From Gammaproteobacteria bacterium (lineage in GTDB: Bacteria; Pseudomonadota; Gammaproteobacteria; Pseudomonadales; Azotimanducaceae), in assembly GCA_009843635.1 (NCBI GenBank), contig VYDB01000011.1, positions 1 through 32,964 of the forward strand: a DNA stretch of 32,964 bases, in the 5' to 3' direction. Numbering within the stretch: position 1 is the first letter of the stretch; every line of letters starts with the position of its first letter. The notes below the pieces were generated by a model, which was given only the letters and a program-made list of their open reading frames with translations, was not told the origin of the DNA and did not search any database. The position numbers and the translations under genes were made by a program. Positions 15,616 to 24,090 of the stretch are shown one piece after another.

Positions 15616-15789
15616 CTGAGAGGCGATGCTGATTATCAAGTTGTTCTTATCGACAACCCGGCTCCTCACGTGCGTCGCATCACCATGAATTGTCCCGATA
15701 AACGCAATGCGTTAAATCACGCGCTACGGGGCGAATTGCTGCATGCGTTGAAAATCGGTGACATAGACGCGGCGCAGCTGCTGCACTAG
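15616..15789 (+). pseudogene. Enoyl-CoA hydratase (crotonase) N-terminal remnant
   Basis: Read on the plus strand, the frame gives DYQVVLIDNPAPHVRRITM, then PDKRNALNHALRGELLHAL, which is the classical crotonase N-terminus (first strands and the RPxKRNAL motif). It ends at a TAG after about 55 codons, where 200 more residues would be expected, including the whole active site. No ATG, GTG or TTG begins the frame. It abuts the 3' end of the convergent CaiB/BaiF gene, so the rest was probably lost when that junction formed. Confidence 0.8.
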
Positions 15790-15790
15790 A

Positions 15791-18187
15791 TCAGCCCGCT
15801 GCCGCCGCCGACCGGAACATCGCGCGGATCTCTGCACTGTGTTGCCCGAGGCAGGGTCCAGGACGATCGAGGCTCGGTGGCGTCCGCGAGAACCTCGTCG
15901 CATGGCCATCGTACTTGACTCGCCCAATTTCCGGATGTTCGAGGTCCCTGAAAAACTGCACGTGCGCGAGTTGCTCATCGGTGTACAACGCACTCGGCCA
16001 GACCACCCGGTATGCCGGAACCCCGGCGTCCCAGCAGGCCTGCACGGCCGCATCTGCCGATTGTGCACCTACCCAGCTGCTGATAGAGGCCTCTATGTTG
16101 TCAGCCATGCCGCGCCGCGCCAGTTCGTCCAGACCGGCATGCTGCATTAGTCCGACGAGACCGGCAAGCGCTGCCCACTCGGCTTGCGATGTAGCGGCCA
16201 AGGCAATCCACGACTGTTCCCCCGCAGCGGCGTACACGCCATGCGGATAAGCATAGTGGCTGGCCATGCCGGGGGTCTGCAGAGTTACCCCATCGGCGGC
16301 ACATTGCGCAGGCAATGGCCCGAGAAAATGTATCCCGGCTTCGATCTGTGACAAATCGATGTGCTGACCCTCACCCGTCCGTCGACGATGCAGCAGGGCC
16401 GCAGCAATGGCGGCTGCACCATACCGCGGCGCAATGAAATCGGTGTACGCGCCCCAGGGCCCGGTCGGCGCCCGGTCCGGCCAGCCGGTAATCGAAAACA
16501 GGCCGGCCAGCGCTGCCCCCTGATTGCCAAAGCCGGTATAGGTGCGCTGCGGACCCGACTGACCTCGCATACAGGTGCTCAGCATCACGAGCCCCGGATT
16601 CAGCGACCGCAGAGTCTCGTAGTCGAGACCAAAACGCGACATCGTTCCCGGCACGAAACTCTCCACGACAACGTCGGCCCAACCGGCAATTTCGCGCGCC
16701 ATCGACAAATCGTCAGGATCAGCGAGATCCAGATCGATGCTGCGCTTGTTGGTGTTGAAGTTGGCGAAAAACTGAGAGCGGTTGAGGCCCCGCTGTCCGT
16801 CTTTGAATGGCGGAGTCAATCGAATAATGTCGGTTCTGCGGCTGGACTCGACGTGGATGACGTCGGCGCCATGGTCAGCCAGCGCTTTGCTGATGATGGG
16901 CCCGGCAGCAGCCCACGCAAAATCGGCCACCTTGATGTCTTGCAGCGCACGCCGCGCATGTTGGGTGGAACCGCGCGGCTTGGGGCTCGGGGAGACGTCG
17001 AGCAGGTGCTGGTGCGCACCGAGTTTCGGTGCGGGACGCCGGTATTCAACCGGTGTCGCAGACAGTTTGGCAAAGGGGCCGGCAAAACTCAGGTCGCCGA
17101 CGTTGCGCCAGAAATCGCGCGCCTCGAGCTGCACGTCGTCGAGTAGATCAGCGGTGTCCAACACCGGCGCGATGAGCAACTTGCGCTCAGTGGCCAGTGT
17201 CAGCAGTTCAGCCTTGGTGGTGCGCTCGAAGGCCAGCGCCATCGCGTCGTAGCCGCGGTTGAAGGCGTCTATCTCAAGCTCGCCTGCGCGCACCTGCGAC
17301 ATCCAGCTCAGCCAGTCGATCGCAGGCAGGTCCGGATCGAGCAGATCCGCGTGCGCATCAACAAGCCACTCGATGACACCAGCCATCGTGCGCTCACCGA
17401 TGCCGGGTATCGGCAGTCCGACCACCGCGTGACCGTTCGCGCAGTTCAGCACTCTGATAGGCCGCATGCCGGGTATCGCGGGCGGACGGGCTGTGGCGCG
17501 GGCCGCCGCAAAGCCTGGTACATCGATGCCGGCCACCGACGGCCAGCAAGTTGCGTTCATCAGCGTCCACACCATGGCCGCCTGCATGGACACGTCCAGA
17601 TGCTGCCCGCGCCCGTCCAGTTCGCGCGCATTGAGCGCCATCAGGATGTCGGCGGCTGCCTGTACGCCAGCGTGCAGATGCGCTTGCGGCATTCCCACCG
17701 GCAGCGGTGCCCGGTCCGGGTCGCCCTGCAAGCCAACCAGTCCCCCGGCAGCTTCGATGGTGAGTTCACAGGCCGGCGCGTTCGCCCGGGGTCCGTCCTG
17801 ACCGAATGGACTGATGCTGGCGACGATCAGCCCCGGCGCGTGATCTGCCAGCGATGCATAGTCGAGTCCAAGCTCCCGCAGATAGCCCGGTTCGAACGAT
17901 TCGATCAGGACATCTGCGCCACAAACCAGTTTACGCAGCCGAGCGACATCCGAAGCTGAGTCGAGGTCGACCACAACGCTGTGTTTGCCGAGCGCAAACG
18001 TCTCCCACCAATACGAGTGAGCGCCGTCAGCTGCAAACGGGGGGCGTCGGCGCGAGGCCGATCCGCCGGGTGGTTCCACGCAGATCACCTCCGCGCCAAG
18101 GTCGGCGAGTACCCGCCCGGCCATTTCGCCGCGACTGTTCGCGAGGTCGATCACCCGCAGCCCTACCAGTGCGCCCAATTCGCTCAT
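15791..18187 (-). CDS. Double-domain CaiB/BaiF (class III) CoA-transferase
   Basis: A 798-residue protein with two CaiB/BaiF domains. Domain 1 (~1-395) opens LVGLRVIDLANSRGEMAGRVLADLGAEVICVE. Domain 2 (~415-798) opens DIKVADFAWAAAGPIISKALADHGADVIHVE. Single-domain members move CoA between acids through an aspartyl ester. In domain 2, D583 (GAYTDFIAPRYGAA) fits the catalytic aspartate. In domain 1 the matching segment PQAHLHAGVQAA has H170 instead, so that half is probably inactive. The ATG at 18187 is preferred over an in-frame TTG five codons upstream. It is the likely CoA-activating step for the acids made by the surrounding genes (inferred). Confidence 0.85.
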   Translation of the reverse strand: MSELGALVGLRVIDLANSRGEMAGRVLADLGAEVICVEPPGGSASRRRPPFAADGAHSYWWETFALGKHSVVVDLDSASDVARLRKLVCGADVLIESFEPGYLRELGLDYASLADHAPGLIVASISPFGQDGPRANAPACELTIEAAGGLVGLQGDPDRAPLPVGMPQAHLHAGVQAAADILMALNARELDGRGQHLDVSMQAAMVWTLMNATCWPSVAGIDVPGFAAARATARPPAIPGMRPIRVLNCANGHAVVGLPIPGIGERTMAGVIEWLVDAHADLLDPDLPAIDWLSWMSQVRAGELEIDAFNRGYDAMALAFERTTKAELLTLATERKLLIAPVLDTADLLDDVQLEARDFWRNVGDLSFAGPFAKLSATPVEYRRPAPKLGAHQHLLDVSPSPKPRGSTQHARRALQDIKVADFAWAAAGPIISKALADHGADVIHVESSRRTDIIRLTPPFKDGQRGLNRSQFFANFNTNKRSIDLDLADPDDLSMAREIAGWADVVVESFVPGTMSRFGLDYETLRSLNPGLVMLSTCMRGQSGPQRTYTGFGNQGAALAGLFSITGWPDRAPTGPWGAYTDFIAPRYGAAAIAAALLHRRRTGEGQHIDLSQIEAGIHFLGPLPAQCAADGVTLQTPGMASHYAYPHGVYAAAGEQSWIALAATSQAEWAALAGLVGLMQHAGLDELARRGMADNIEASISSWVGAQSADAAVQACWDAGVPAYRVVWPSALYTDEQLAHVQFFRDLEHPEIGRVKYDGHATRFSRTPPSLDRPGPCLGQHSAEIRAMFRSAAAAG

Positions 18188-18220
18188 GTCTTTAGTCGTC
18201 AACCTCGTAGATGATGTCCG

Positions 18221-18301
18221 TTAGCTGAGCTGCTGTCGGTACCAGCGCGCCGAGCGTATCTCCAACGGTTCGAGCTCGTTCTCATGATTCTGTTCGGTCA
18301 T
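18221..18301 (-). other. Short 26-codon ORF in the gap upstream of the CoA-transferase
   Basis: ATG at 18299-18301 is preceded by GAGGGA at good spacing and gives MTEQNHENELEPLEIRSARW plus six residues. In another frame the same stretch ends LTDIIYEVDD followed by a TAA four bases before the CoA-transferase ATG. Two good-looking ends in different frames suggest a frameshifted or deleted small gene. No family recognised. Confidence 0.3.
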
Positions 18302-18386
18302 CTCGACGTCCCTCTTTTCGTTGTTATTGACCGAAGCGATTCCAGTGGAATCACTCGTGCGCCACAAACCGGACGCCCCGTAGTTC

Positions 18387-20084
18387 CTAGTCGCTGCTCC
18401 GGAGCACTCGGCCCGCGTGGGCGCCGGTGTGCTCCCCGTCCTCCATGAAGGGCTGGCCGTTCACCAGGGTGTGTCGCATGCCTATCGCGCGCTGAGTGAA
18501 GCGACCGGCGCCGAGCGGGAAGTCGTACACGAAATCGGGCCGCTGGAGCCGCAGCGCGTCCAGGTCGATCACGTTGACGTCCGCGAAGGCCCCCGGCCGG
18601 AGCTCGCCGCGATCGCGCAGGCCGAACAGGCGCGCCGGTTCCGACGTGAGCTTGCGCACGGCCTCCTCCACCGGGAAGAGCTGCTGCTCGCGCACCCAGT
18701 ACGACAGCAGGAACGAGGGCAGGCTCGCGTCCATGATCTGGCCGCAGTGCGCGCCCGAGTCCGCCAGGCCGAGCAAGACGTTCTCGTCGGACAGCATGCG
18801 CCCGACGGTCTCCAGGTTCGTGTTTGCGATCGGGCACAGGAAGAGCGCCTGGCCCTCGCTCTCGAACATGGCGTCCAGGAAGGCCTCGACGCGCGAGATC
18901 CCGCGCTTGGCCGCGATCGCGTTGATCGAGTCCTCGGGGGCGAAGTCGTAGCGCTGTTCGCCGTCCCGCTCCTTGAGCAGGTAGAGCTCGCGGATCAGCA
19001 TCGCCGGGAACGGCGAGTTCGACTCGCCGTCCGCGACGAGCCGCGCCCGGAACTCGGGCTTGCGCGCGAGCTCCAGTTGCGCCGCGAGCGTGGGAGCCTT
19101 GCCCAGCTCCGCCCACGCGCCGTTCGGGCCGCCGAACGGCGGCATGTTGTTCAGCAGGCCGAACAGGAGCCCGACCGAGCGCACCTGCGTCTGCGGGTAC
19201 ACGCGGGAGCCCGCGGCGTTCGCCTCCCTCACCTGCGCCAGGGTCGCGCGCCACGCGTCGGGGTGCGCCTCCAAAGTTTCGGGGTAGCCGAACGTGACCG
19301 GTCGACCGGACTCCGCGCTCAGACGCGCCATCCACTCGATCTCGGACGGCATCGCGGGCTGGTCGTCCAGCCGGGGCAGCACCTGGTACACGCCGCGCCC
19401 GTGCTTCGCGAGCACGCGCGCGTAGGCGAAGAGCTCCGCCTCGTCGGCGAAGGTCCCCGGAATCGACTCGCCCTCCGGCGTGACGTGGCCGAGCACGCGC
19501 GACGTCGAGAAGCCGAGCGCCCCGCCCGCCATCGCCTCGTCAACGAGCTGGCACATGCGCTCGACGTCGTCCGGGTCGGCGACGTGCTGCTTGAGCCCGC
19601 GCTCGCCCATCGCGTGGATGCGGAGCGCGGAGTGGCCCACGAAGCCCCCCGCGTTGATGCCCATGGGCAGCTTGTCGAGCGCGGTCAGGAACTCGCCGAA
19701 GCTTTCCCAGTTGAAGTCCAGCCCGTCGATGATAGTCGCCTTCGGAATGTCCTCGACCGACTCCATCAGGCCCGCCAGGTACTCGCGGTCGCTCGGCCGA
19801 CAGGGCGCGAAGGTGATCCCGCAGTTCCCCATGACGACGGACGTCACGCCGTGCAAGGACGCCGGGCTGGCCAGCGGGTCCCAGTGCAGCTGGGCGTCCA
19901 GGTGCGAGTGAATGTCGACGAAGCCGGGCGTGACGACGCAGCCGTCGGCGTCGATGGTTTGCCGACCGCTCCCGACGTCGCCCACGGCGACGACGCGATC
20001 CCCGTCGATCGCGACGTCGCCGCGCGCTCCCGGCGCCCCCGTGCCGTCGATCACTGTTCCGTTACCGATTACTATGTCGTGCAT
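18387..20084 (-). CDS. N-acyl-D-amino-acid deacylase family amidohydrolase
   Basis: A 565-residue amidohydrolase of the D-aminoacylase type. N-terminal beta domain: MHDIVIGNGTVIDGTGAPG. The metal site is HSHLD (59-63), then GNCG with C88 at the position of the conserved cysteine ligand. ADSGAHC (in LLGLADSGAHCGQ) is the C-terminal active-site segment, and GELRPGAFADVNVID is the usual tail. These enzymes hydrolyse N-acyl-D-amino acids, but many family members act on other amides or cyclic imides. GAGGG precedes the ATG by six bases. The gene is visibly richer in GC than both flanks, with extreme GC third positions producing long open frames on the opposite strand, which suggests recent transfer. 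Confidence 0.85.
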   Translation of the reverse strand: MHDIVIGNGTVIDGTGAPGARGDVAIDGDRVVAVGDVGSGRQTIDADGCVVTPGFVDIHSHLDAQLHWDPLASPASLHGVTSVVMGNCGITFAPCRPSDREYLAGLMESVEDIPKATIIDGLDFNWESFGEFLTALDKLPMGINAGGFVGHSALRIHAMGERGLKQHVADPDDVERMCQLVDEAMAGGALGFSTSRVLGHVTPEGESIPGTFADEAELFAYARVLAKHGRGVYQVLPRLDDQPAMPSEIEWMARLSAESGRPVTFGYPETLEAHPDAWRATLAQVREANAAGSRVYPQTQVRSVGLLFGLLNNMPPFGGPNGAWAELGKAPTLAAQLELARKPEFRARLVADGESNSPFPAMLIRELYLLKERDGEQRYDFAPEDSINAIAAKRGISRVEAFLDAMFESEGQALFLCPIANTNLETVGRMLSDENVLLGLADSGAHCGQIMDASLPSFLLSYWVREQQLFPVEEAVRKLTSEPARLFGLRDRGELRPGAFADVNVIDLDALRLQRPDFVYDFPLGAGRFTQRAIGMRHTLVNGQPFMEDGEHTGAHAGRVLRSSD

Positions 20085-20396
20085 GTGCGTCCCTCTCTAG
20101 TTGCAATCTCGCCACCAACTTGGTGTATCACTCCATCTTTGATTGCCAAGTCTCCGAATAAGAGTCGTATTTGTACCTTCGCATCCGTTGTGATCGAAGT
20201 CTGTTCCTGTGTTCTCCCCGTGTTGTTCACACTAATTGGCCTTTCATGTAGGGCTCAAATGATGCACCATAAGTACGCATATTTCTACAACAATCGTCGT
20301 GAACTGCAATACTCGCAGTAACGAACGACGGATTGAGAACTATAAATGTGCATTCAGTAGCGAATTGAAAGTATCGGTGAAAGTTGGTTTTGAGGC
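20085..20396. other. Intergenic region with a possible Lrp C-terminal fragment
   Basis: About 310 bases with lower GC than the gene to the left. On the plus strand, 20259-20321 reads MMHHKYAYFYNNRRELQYSQ then stop. The YAYF...(R/K)EL pattern resembles the last residues of the tandem Lrp protein encoded at 11844-12782 (HYAYFDSVKELPRRK). Nothing upstream in the frame supports a longer match, so this is only a weak suggestion of a remnant. No other feature is seen. Confidence 0.25.
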
Positions 20397-20470
20397 TCAG
20401 GGAGCTTGGTCCTGATCTCGTGTACATGGGCGTACCCCGCGGATAGTGCCTTGCTGTCGACCTGGTGGGC

Positions 20471-20578
20471 TCATGATTTCATGACGTACAGTCCGATCAT
20501 CAGGTACATGTAGCCCGCCCCGAGCCCGGGCGCACCGAATGTGAATACCGTGCGCCACGGACCTCGCGGTAGGGTCAG
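20471..20578 (-). pseudogene. 3' end of a membrane-protein gene (remnant)
   Basis: In a frame different from the adjoining SDR, the minus strand reads [20 protein letters not shown] then [15 protein letters not shown] and a TGA stop. This is a hydrophobic, glycine-rich tail typical of an integral membrane protein, ending with its own stop codon. It begins exactly where SDR similarity ends, so it marks a fusion breakpoint. Family not recognised. Confidence 0.5.
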
Positions 20579-20825
20579 TCATGCCCGTGGGGATGGGCCC
20601 CGGGCAGATGCAGTTGACCGTGATGCCCTCGGCACCGAACTCCACGGCGAGTGAGCGGGTGAGACCCACCACCCGTGCCAGCGGCTCCCCGTTCAGGTCG
20701 ACGCACGCGACCTTCGCCCCCTCGTCGGCAAACAGCTTCGCCGTGGCTTCTCCGATGCCGCTGGCGGCTCCCGTAACGATTGCCACTCTGCCTTCGATGG
20801 AGCGGCTGAGGCGAGTAAGCGCCAT
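20570..20825 (-). pseudogene. Short-chain dehydrogenase with deleted catalytic core
   Basis: The frame starts at an ATG 22 bases after the BVMO stop. It has a normal SDR beginning: [20 protein letters not shown] (12-31, the TGxxxGxG cofactor motif), then [14 protein letters not shown]. It jumps at residue ~52 to [20 protein letters not shown] (53-72), [11 protein letters not shown], which normally follows the active site. About 110 residues are missing, including the NNAG motif, catalytic Ser and YxxxK. After residue ~84 it runs into unrelated sequence to 20397. It cannot be an active reductase. The intact gene was probably the partner of the BVMO in one operon. Confidence 0.8.
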
Positions 20826-20847
20826 GCTGATATCCCTGTGTCCTTAG

Positions 20848-22509
20848 TTAGTTTTCGACTCGATTCTCAAGTGAAGATGAGGCCCGCGCCATCGCGCCAG
20901 CGTGAACCGGTTCGAACTCAAACCCTTCGTAGCCTTCTTCCGCCACCTCATTCAGACGCTTGAAGTACTGTGTACCCAGCAGGTACCCCAGAAACTGGCG
21001 CGGCTTGCCGGGCACGTTTGCGCCCATGTACCAGGAATTCGCGAAGGGGTGGAGCGTGCGGTTGGCAAGGTCATTGACCTCTCCATCCCAGGCCTTTTCC
21101 GCATCTTCGGTGGCTTCCATCGCACCGAGCCCAGCCTCTTCCAGGTGGCTGATGCAGCCGGCGATCCACGCCGTGGTGCGCTCTCCACCCAGCGGCATGG
21201 TGAAGAATACGCCTGGTGAGCCCGGGCCGTGAATCATGAACAGATTGGGGAAGCCCGCAATGGTCGTGCCGAGATAGTTATCGAAACGTTCACCCCATTT
21301 CTGCTGCAGGCTCACACCTCCCCGCCCTTTCGGGTTGAGATTCAGCATGGAGCCAGTCACTGCATCGAACCCGGTGGCAAGCACCAAAATGTCGATCGGG
21401 TGTTCGCCGTCTTGCGTGCGCACGCTCGTGGGCGTGAATTCCTGAATCGGATCCTCGCGGAGGTCCACCAACGAAACGTTATCGCGGTTGTAGGTTTCGA
21501 AATAACCATTGTCCAGGATTATGCGCTTGGTGCCGATGTAGTAGTCCGGCATCAGCTTGGCAGCAGTCTCCGGGTCACGCACGATCTCGCGGATCTTGTT
21601 GCGGACAAACTCAGAGACCTCGTCGTTGAGTTCCTTCTTCGACATCACACCGGCGTAGCTGTTGATGATGAGGTCGATGCCACCCGTCTCCCACAGCGCT
21701 TCATATAGGGCTTCGCGCTCCTCCGGTGTGGCGTCCGCAGCACGTCTGTGGGTGATTTTGAACGGCACACCGCCACGATGGCACATGCAAGCACGCAGGT
21801 CTTCCCAGTTCTCGCGGGCCTCGGTGAGCTCTTCAGAAGAAAGTGGACGGTTACGTGCCGGTAACGAGTACTGCGGTGTCCGCTGGAACACAGTGACATG
21901 CTCGGCTTCCTTCGCAATCTCCGGAATGGATTGAATGCCTGAAGAACCGGTTCCAATCACGCCGACGCGTTTACCTTCAAAAGAGACTCTTTCGTGAGGC
22001 CAGCGGCCCGTGTGATAGCACTCACCAGCAAAGTCATCGATGCCGGGATAGTCTGGCAGATTGGCGACGAACAGCGCACCCACCGCACAGACCAGGAATT
22101 GTGCCGTGGCAGATTCACCAGTGCTGGTGTTGATCGTCCAGCGCTGTGCAGCTTCATCGTAGCATGCGTCGGTCACCCAGGTATCGAACTGGATGTCTTT
22201 CAGCAGGTCGAAGCGTGCAGCCACATGCTCGAGATAGGCGAGCACATCCGGCCCGGCGGTCTGGGTCTCCTTCCAGTCCCACTCATTCACTAGTTCCTGT
22301 GAGAAAGTGTAGGCATAGAACGGACTGCTCGGCGCATCCACACGGGCACCTGGATAACGGTTGTACCACCATGTACCGCCCACACCGGACGCTCCGTCGA
22401 ATGCGCGCACATTCTTCCCCATTTTGTCGCGCAGGTGATGCAGCGCGTACATGCCGCCGAAGCCTGAACCGATGATGATGGCGTCGTACTGTTTGTTGCT
22501 CCCTGTCAT
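20848..22509 (-). CDS. Flavin-dependent Baeyer-Villiger monooxygenase
   Basis: A 553-residue class B flavoprotein monooxygenase. The FAD Rossmann motif is GSGFGG (14-19). GGTWWYNRYPGAR (44-56) is the conserved active-site stretch. The BVMO fingerprint FxGxxxHTxxWP is present as FAGECYHTGRWP (160-171). The NADPH Rossmann motif is GTGSSG (186-191). ATGFDAVTG and HGPGSPGVFF near the C-terminus also fit. It inserts oxygen next to a ketone to give an ester or lactone using NADPH and O2. The ATG at 22509, preceded by GGAGGGG, lies 13 bases after the aldehyde dehydrogenase stop, so the two are co-transcribed. It could open a cyclic ketone made by the P450 and dehydrogenases (inferred). Confidence 0.93.
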   Translation of the reverse strand: MTGSNKQYDAIIIGSGFGGMYALHHLRDKMGKNVRAFDGASGVGGTWWYNRYPGARVDAPSSPFYAYTFSQELVNEWDWKETQTAGPDVLAYLEHVAARFDLLKDIQFDTWVTDACYDEAAQRWTINTSTGESATAQFLVCAVGALFVANLPDYPGIDDFAGECYHTGRWPHERVSFEGKRVGVIGTGSSGIQSIPEIAKEAEHVTVFQRTPQYSLPARNRPLSSEELTEARENWEDLRACMCHRGGVPFKITHRRAADATPEEREALYEALWETGGIDLIINSYAGVMSKKELNDEVSEFVRNKIREIVRDPETAAKLMPDYYIGTKRIILDNGYFETYNRDNVSLVDLREDPIQEFTPTSVRTQDGEHPIDILVLATGFDAVTGSMLNLNPKGRGGVSLQQKWGERFDNYLGTTIAGFPNLFMIHGPGSPGVFFTMPLGGERTTAWIAGCISHLEEAGLGAMEATEDAEKAWDGEVNDLANRTLHPFANSWYMGANVPGKPRQFLGYLLGTQYFKRLNEVAEEGYEGFEFEPVHAGAMARASSSLENRVEN

Positions 22510-22522
22510 ATCCCCTCCCAGG

Positions 22523-23941
22523 TCAATCCCCGGCACGAGCGACTGTTACGATTTTCAACTGAGTGAACTCTTTCAAGCCTTCTTCACCCAGTTCCGAACC
22601 AATACCGGACATTTTCGAGCCACCGAAAGGAATGGTCGGATCTAGAGGGGCATGGGTGTTGACCGATACGGTACCTGCATCAATCTGGTTCGCGATGTCG
22701 TAGGCCCGTTCGAGGTCGGTAGACCAGACTGAGCCAGTCAGACCATAGTCGGAGTCGTTGGCACGCTGAACAACATCGCTGACTTCGCTGAATTTGATCA
22801 CCGGCAGCACTGGGCCAAATTGCTCTTCATCAACCAGGCGTGTGCCTTCTTCGATGTCCCTGACAATTGTCGGCCTAATGAAGTAGCCAGGTTGATCCGG
22901 GACCTCACCACCGGCCGCAATCGTGCCTTTATCGCGAGCTTCGTCCAGAATTTCCTTGACCTTATCGTACTGCATCTTGTTCTGCAGCGGTCCGAGTTTT
23001 GTGCCTTGCTCCAGGCCATTGCCGACTACTGTTTCATTGGCAATTGCTGATAACTCGTCTATCACTTCATCATAAATTGACTCGTGCACGTACAGGCGCT
23101 TCAACGCTGCGCAAACCTGTCCGGAGTTAAAAAATGCTCCCTGGAACAAGCGTGGCGCAACATCCTTGGGATCAACGTCGTCCAGCACGATACCAGCATC
23201 ATTGCCGCCAAGTTCCAGCGTAATACGCTTGAGTAAGCTGGCCGCACCCTCCATGACCTTCTTGCCCGTGGCGGTGGAACCGGTAAAGGAGACTTTACGG
23301 ATATCCGGATGCTGGGTCAGCGGTCCGCCAAGATCGTTGGCGTCTGCGATGATGTTGACAACACCGGCAGGCACAATGTCCTTGATAATCTCACCGAAAC
23401 GTAAAGTGGTCAGCGGCGTTGTTGGCGCTGGTTTAACGACGACGGTGTTACCGGCGATCAGCGCTGCCGGTAATTTGAAGCCGAGGAGCATCAGGGGGAA
23501 ATTCCACGGCAGAATTGCGCCAACGACGCCCAGGGGCTTGCGATGGGCTTCGACTCGACGGCTTTCGCTATCCTCGCGAATCTCTACATCCAGGTTAAGA
23601 CTTGTGAAATATCTGAAGAATGCTGCCGTACCGTATATTTCACCGGTGGCACCCTCGAGCGGCTTGCCCTGTTCCTGAACCAACAGTTGGATCAGTTCCT
23701 GAGCATTGGCTTCAATAGCATCAGCCATATCGGCAACAATCCTTTTACGCTCGTCAATCGGGCGTGCACTCCAGCTATCAAATGCATCTTTAGCAGCGGC
23801 TACCGCTTGGTTAAGTTGGTTCTCCGATGCCCGTGAACAGGTTTCAAAAACTTCTTCCGTGGCTGGATTAATGACATCTAGCGTCTCGTCGCCCTTAACA
23901 AGTTCTCCGTTGATAAGTAATGAGTAAGGAGTCTCGTCAAA
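22523..23941 (-). CDS. Aldehyde dehydrogenase, start codon not identifiable
   Basis: The open frame has 472 codons and full ALDH content, but no ATG, GTG or TTG before the internal ATG at 23726-23728. Upstream of that ATG, 71 in-frame codons encode a genuine ALDH N-terminus: YSLLINGELVKGDETLDVIN, then PATEEVFE. Numbering from the internal ATG: PWN (74-76), FTGSTATGKKV, glutamate E172 in LELGGND, and catalytic C206 in NSGQVCAALKR. It oxidises an aldehyde to acid with NAD(P). Starting at the internal ATG would remove the first strands of the cofactor domain. The original start is lost, a rare codon is used, or there is a frameshift; an in-frame TAA lies at 23942-23944. It heads the BVMO unit. 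Confidence 0.8.
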   Translation of the reverse strand, partial: FDETPYSLLINGELVKGDETLDVINPATEEVFETCSRASENQLNQAVAAAKDAFDSWSARPIDERKRIVADMADAIEANAQELIQLLVQEQGKPLEGATGEIYGTAAFFRYFTSLNLDVEIREDSESRRVEAHRKPLGVVGAILPWNFPLMLLGFKLPAALIAGNTVVVKPAPTTPLTTLRFGEIIKDIVPAGVVNIIADANDLGGPLTQHPDIRKVSFTGSTATGKKVMEGAASLLKRITLELGGNDAGIVLDDVDPKDVAPRLFQGAFFNSGQVCAALKRLYVHESIYDEVIDELSAIANETVVGNGLEQGTKLGPLQNKMQYDKVKEILDEARDKGTIAAGGEVPDQPGYFIRPTIVRDIEEGTRLVDEEQFGPVLPVIKFSEVSDVVQRANDSDYGLTGSVWSTDLERAYDIANQIDAGTVSVNTHAPLDPTIPFGGSKMSGIGSELGEEGLKEFTQLKIVTVARAGD

Positions 23942-24090
23942 TTAAACTATCCAACAACCCGCCCAATGCCTTGCAAATGCTGGCTTCCGTCACATGAAAC
24001 GGACAATTTATTTTGGCGAGAGTCCTAAGACATAAAAATCTCCTACGTAATTTGAATTTTCCGGACTGCGGGCCCCGCGACGGGCGCCGA

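Noticed and set aside
18417-20321. A 634-codon open frame on the plus strand, and a 345-codon frame at 18298-19335 on the minus strand
   Set aside because: Both are low-complexity Arg/Ala/Gly/Val-rich readings opposite to or out of frame with the D-aminoacylase gene, explained by its high GC.
20227-20427. A 66-codon ORF on the minus strand
   Set aside because: Composition is not gene-like, no ribosome site, and it overlaps the possible Lrp-tail reading.
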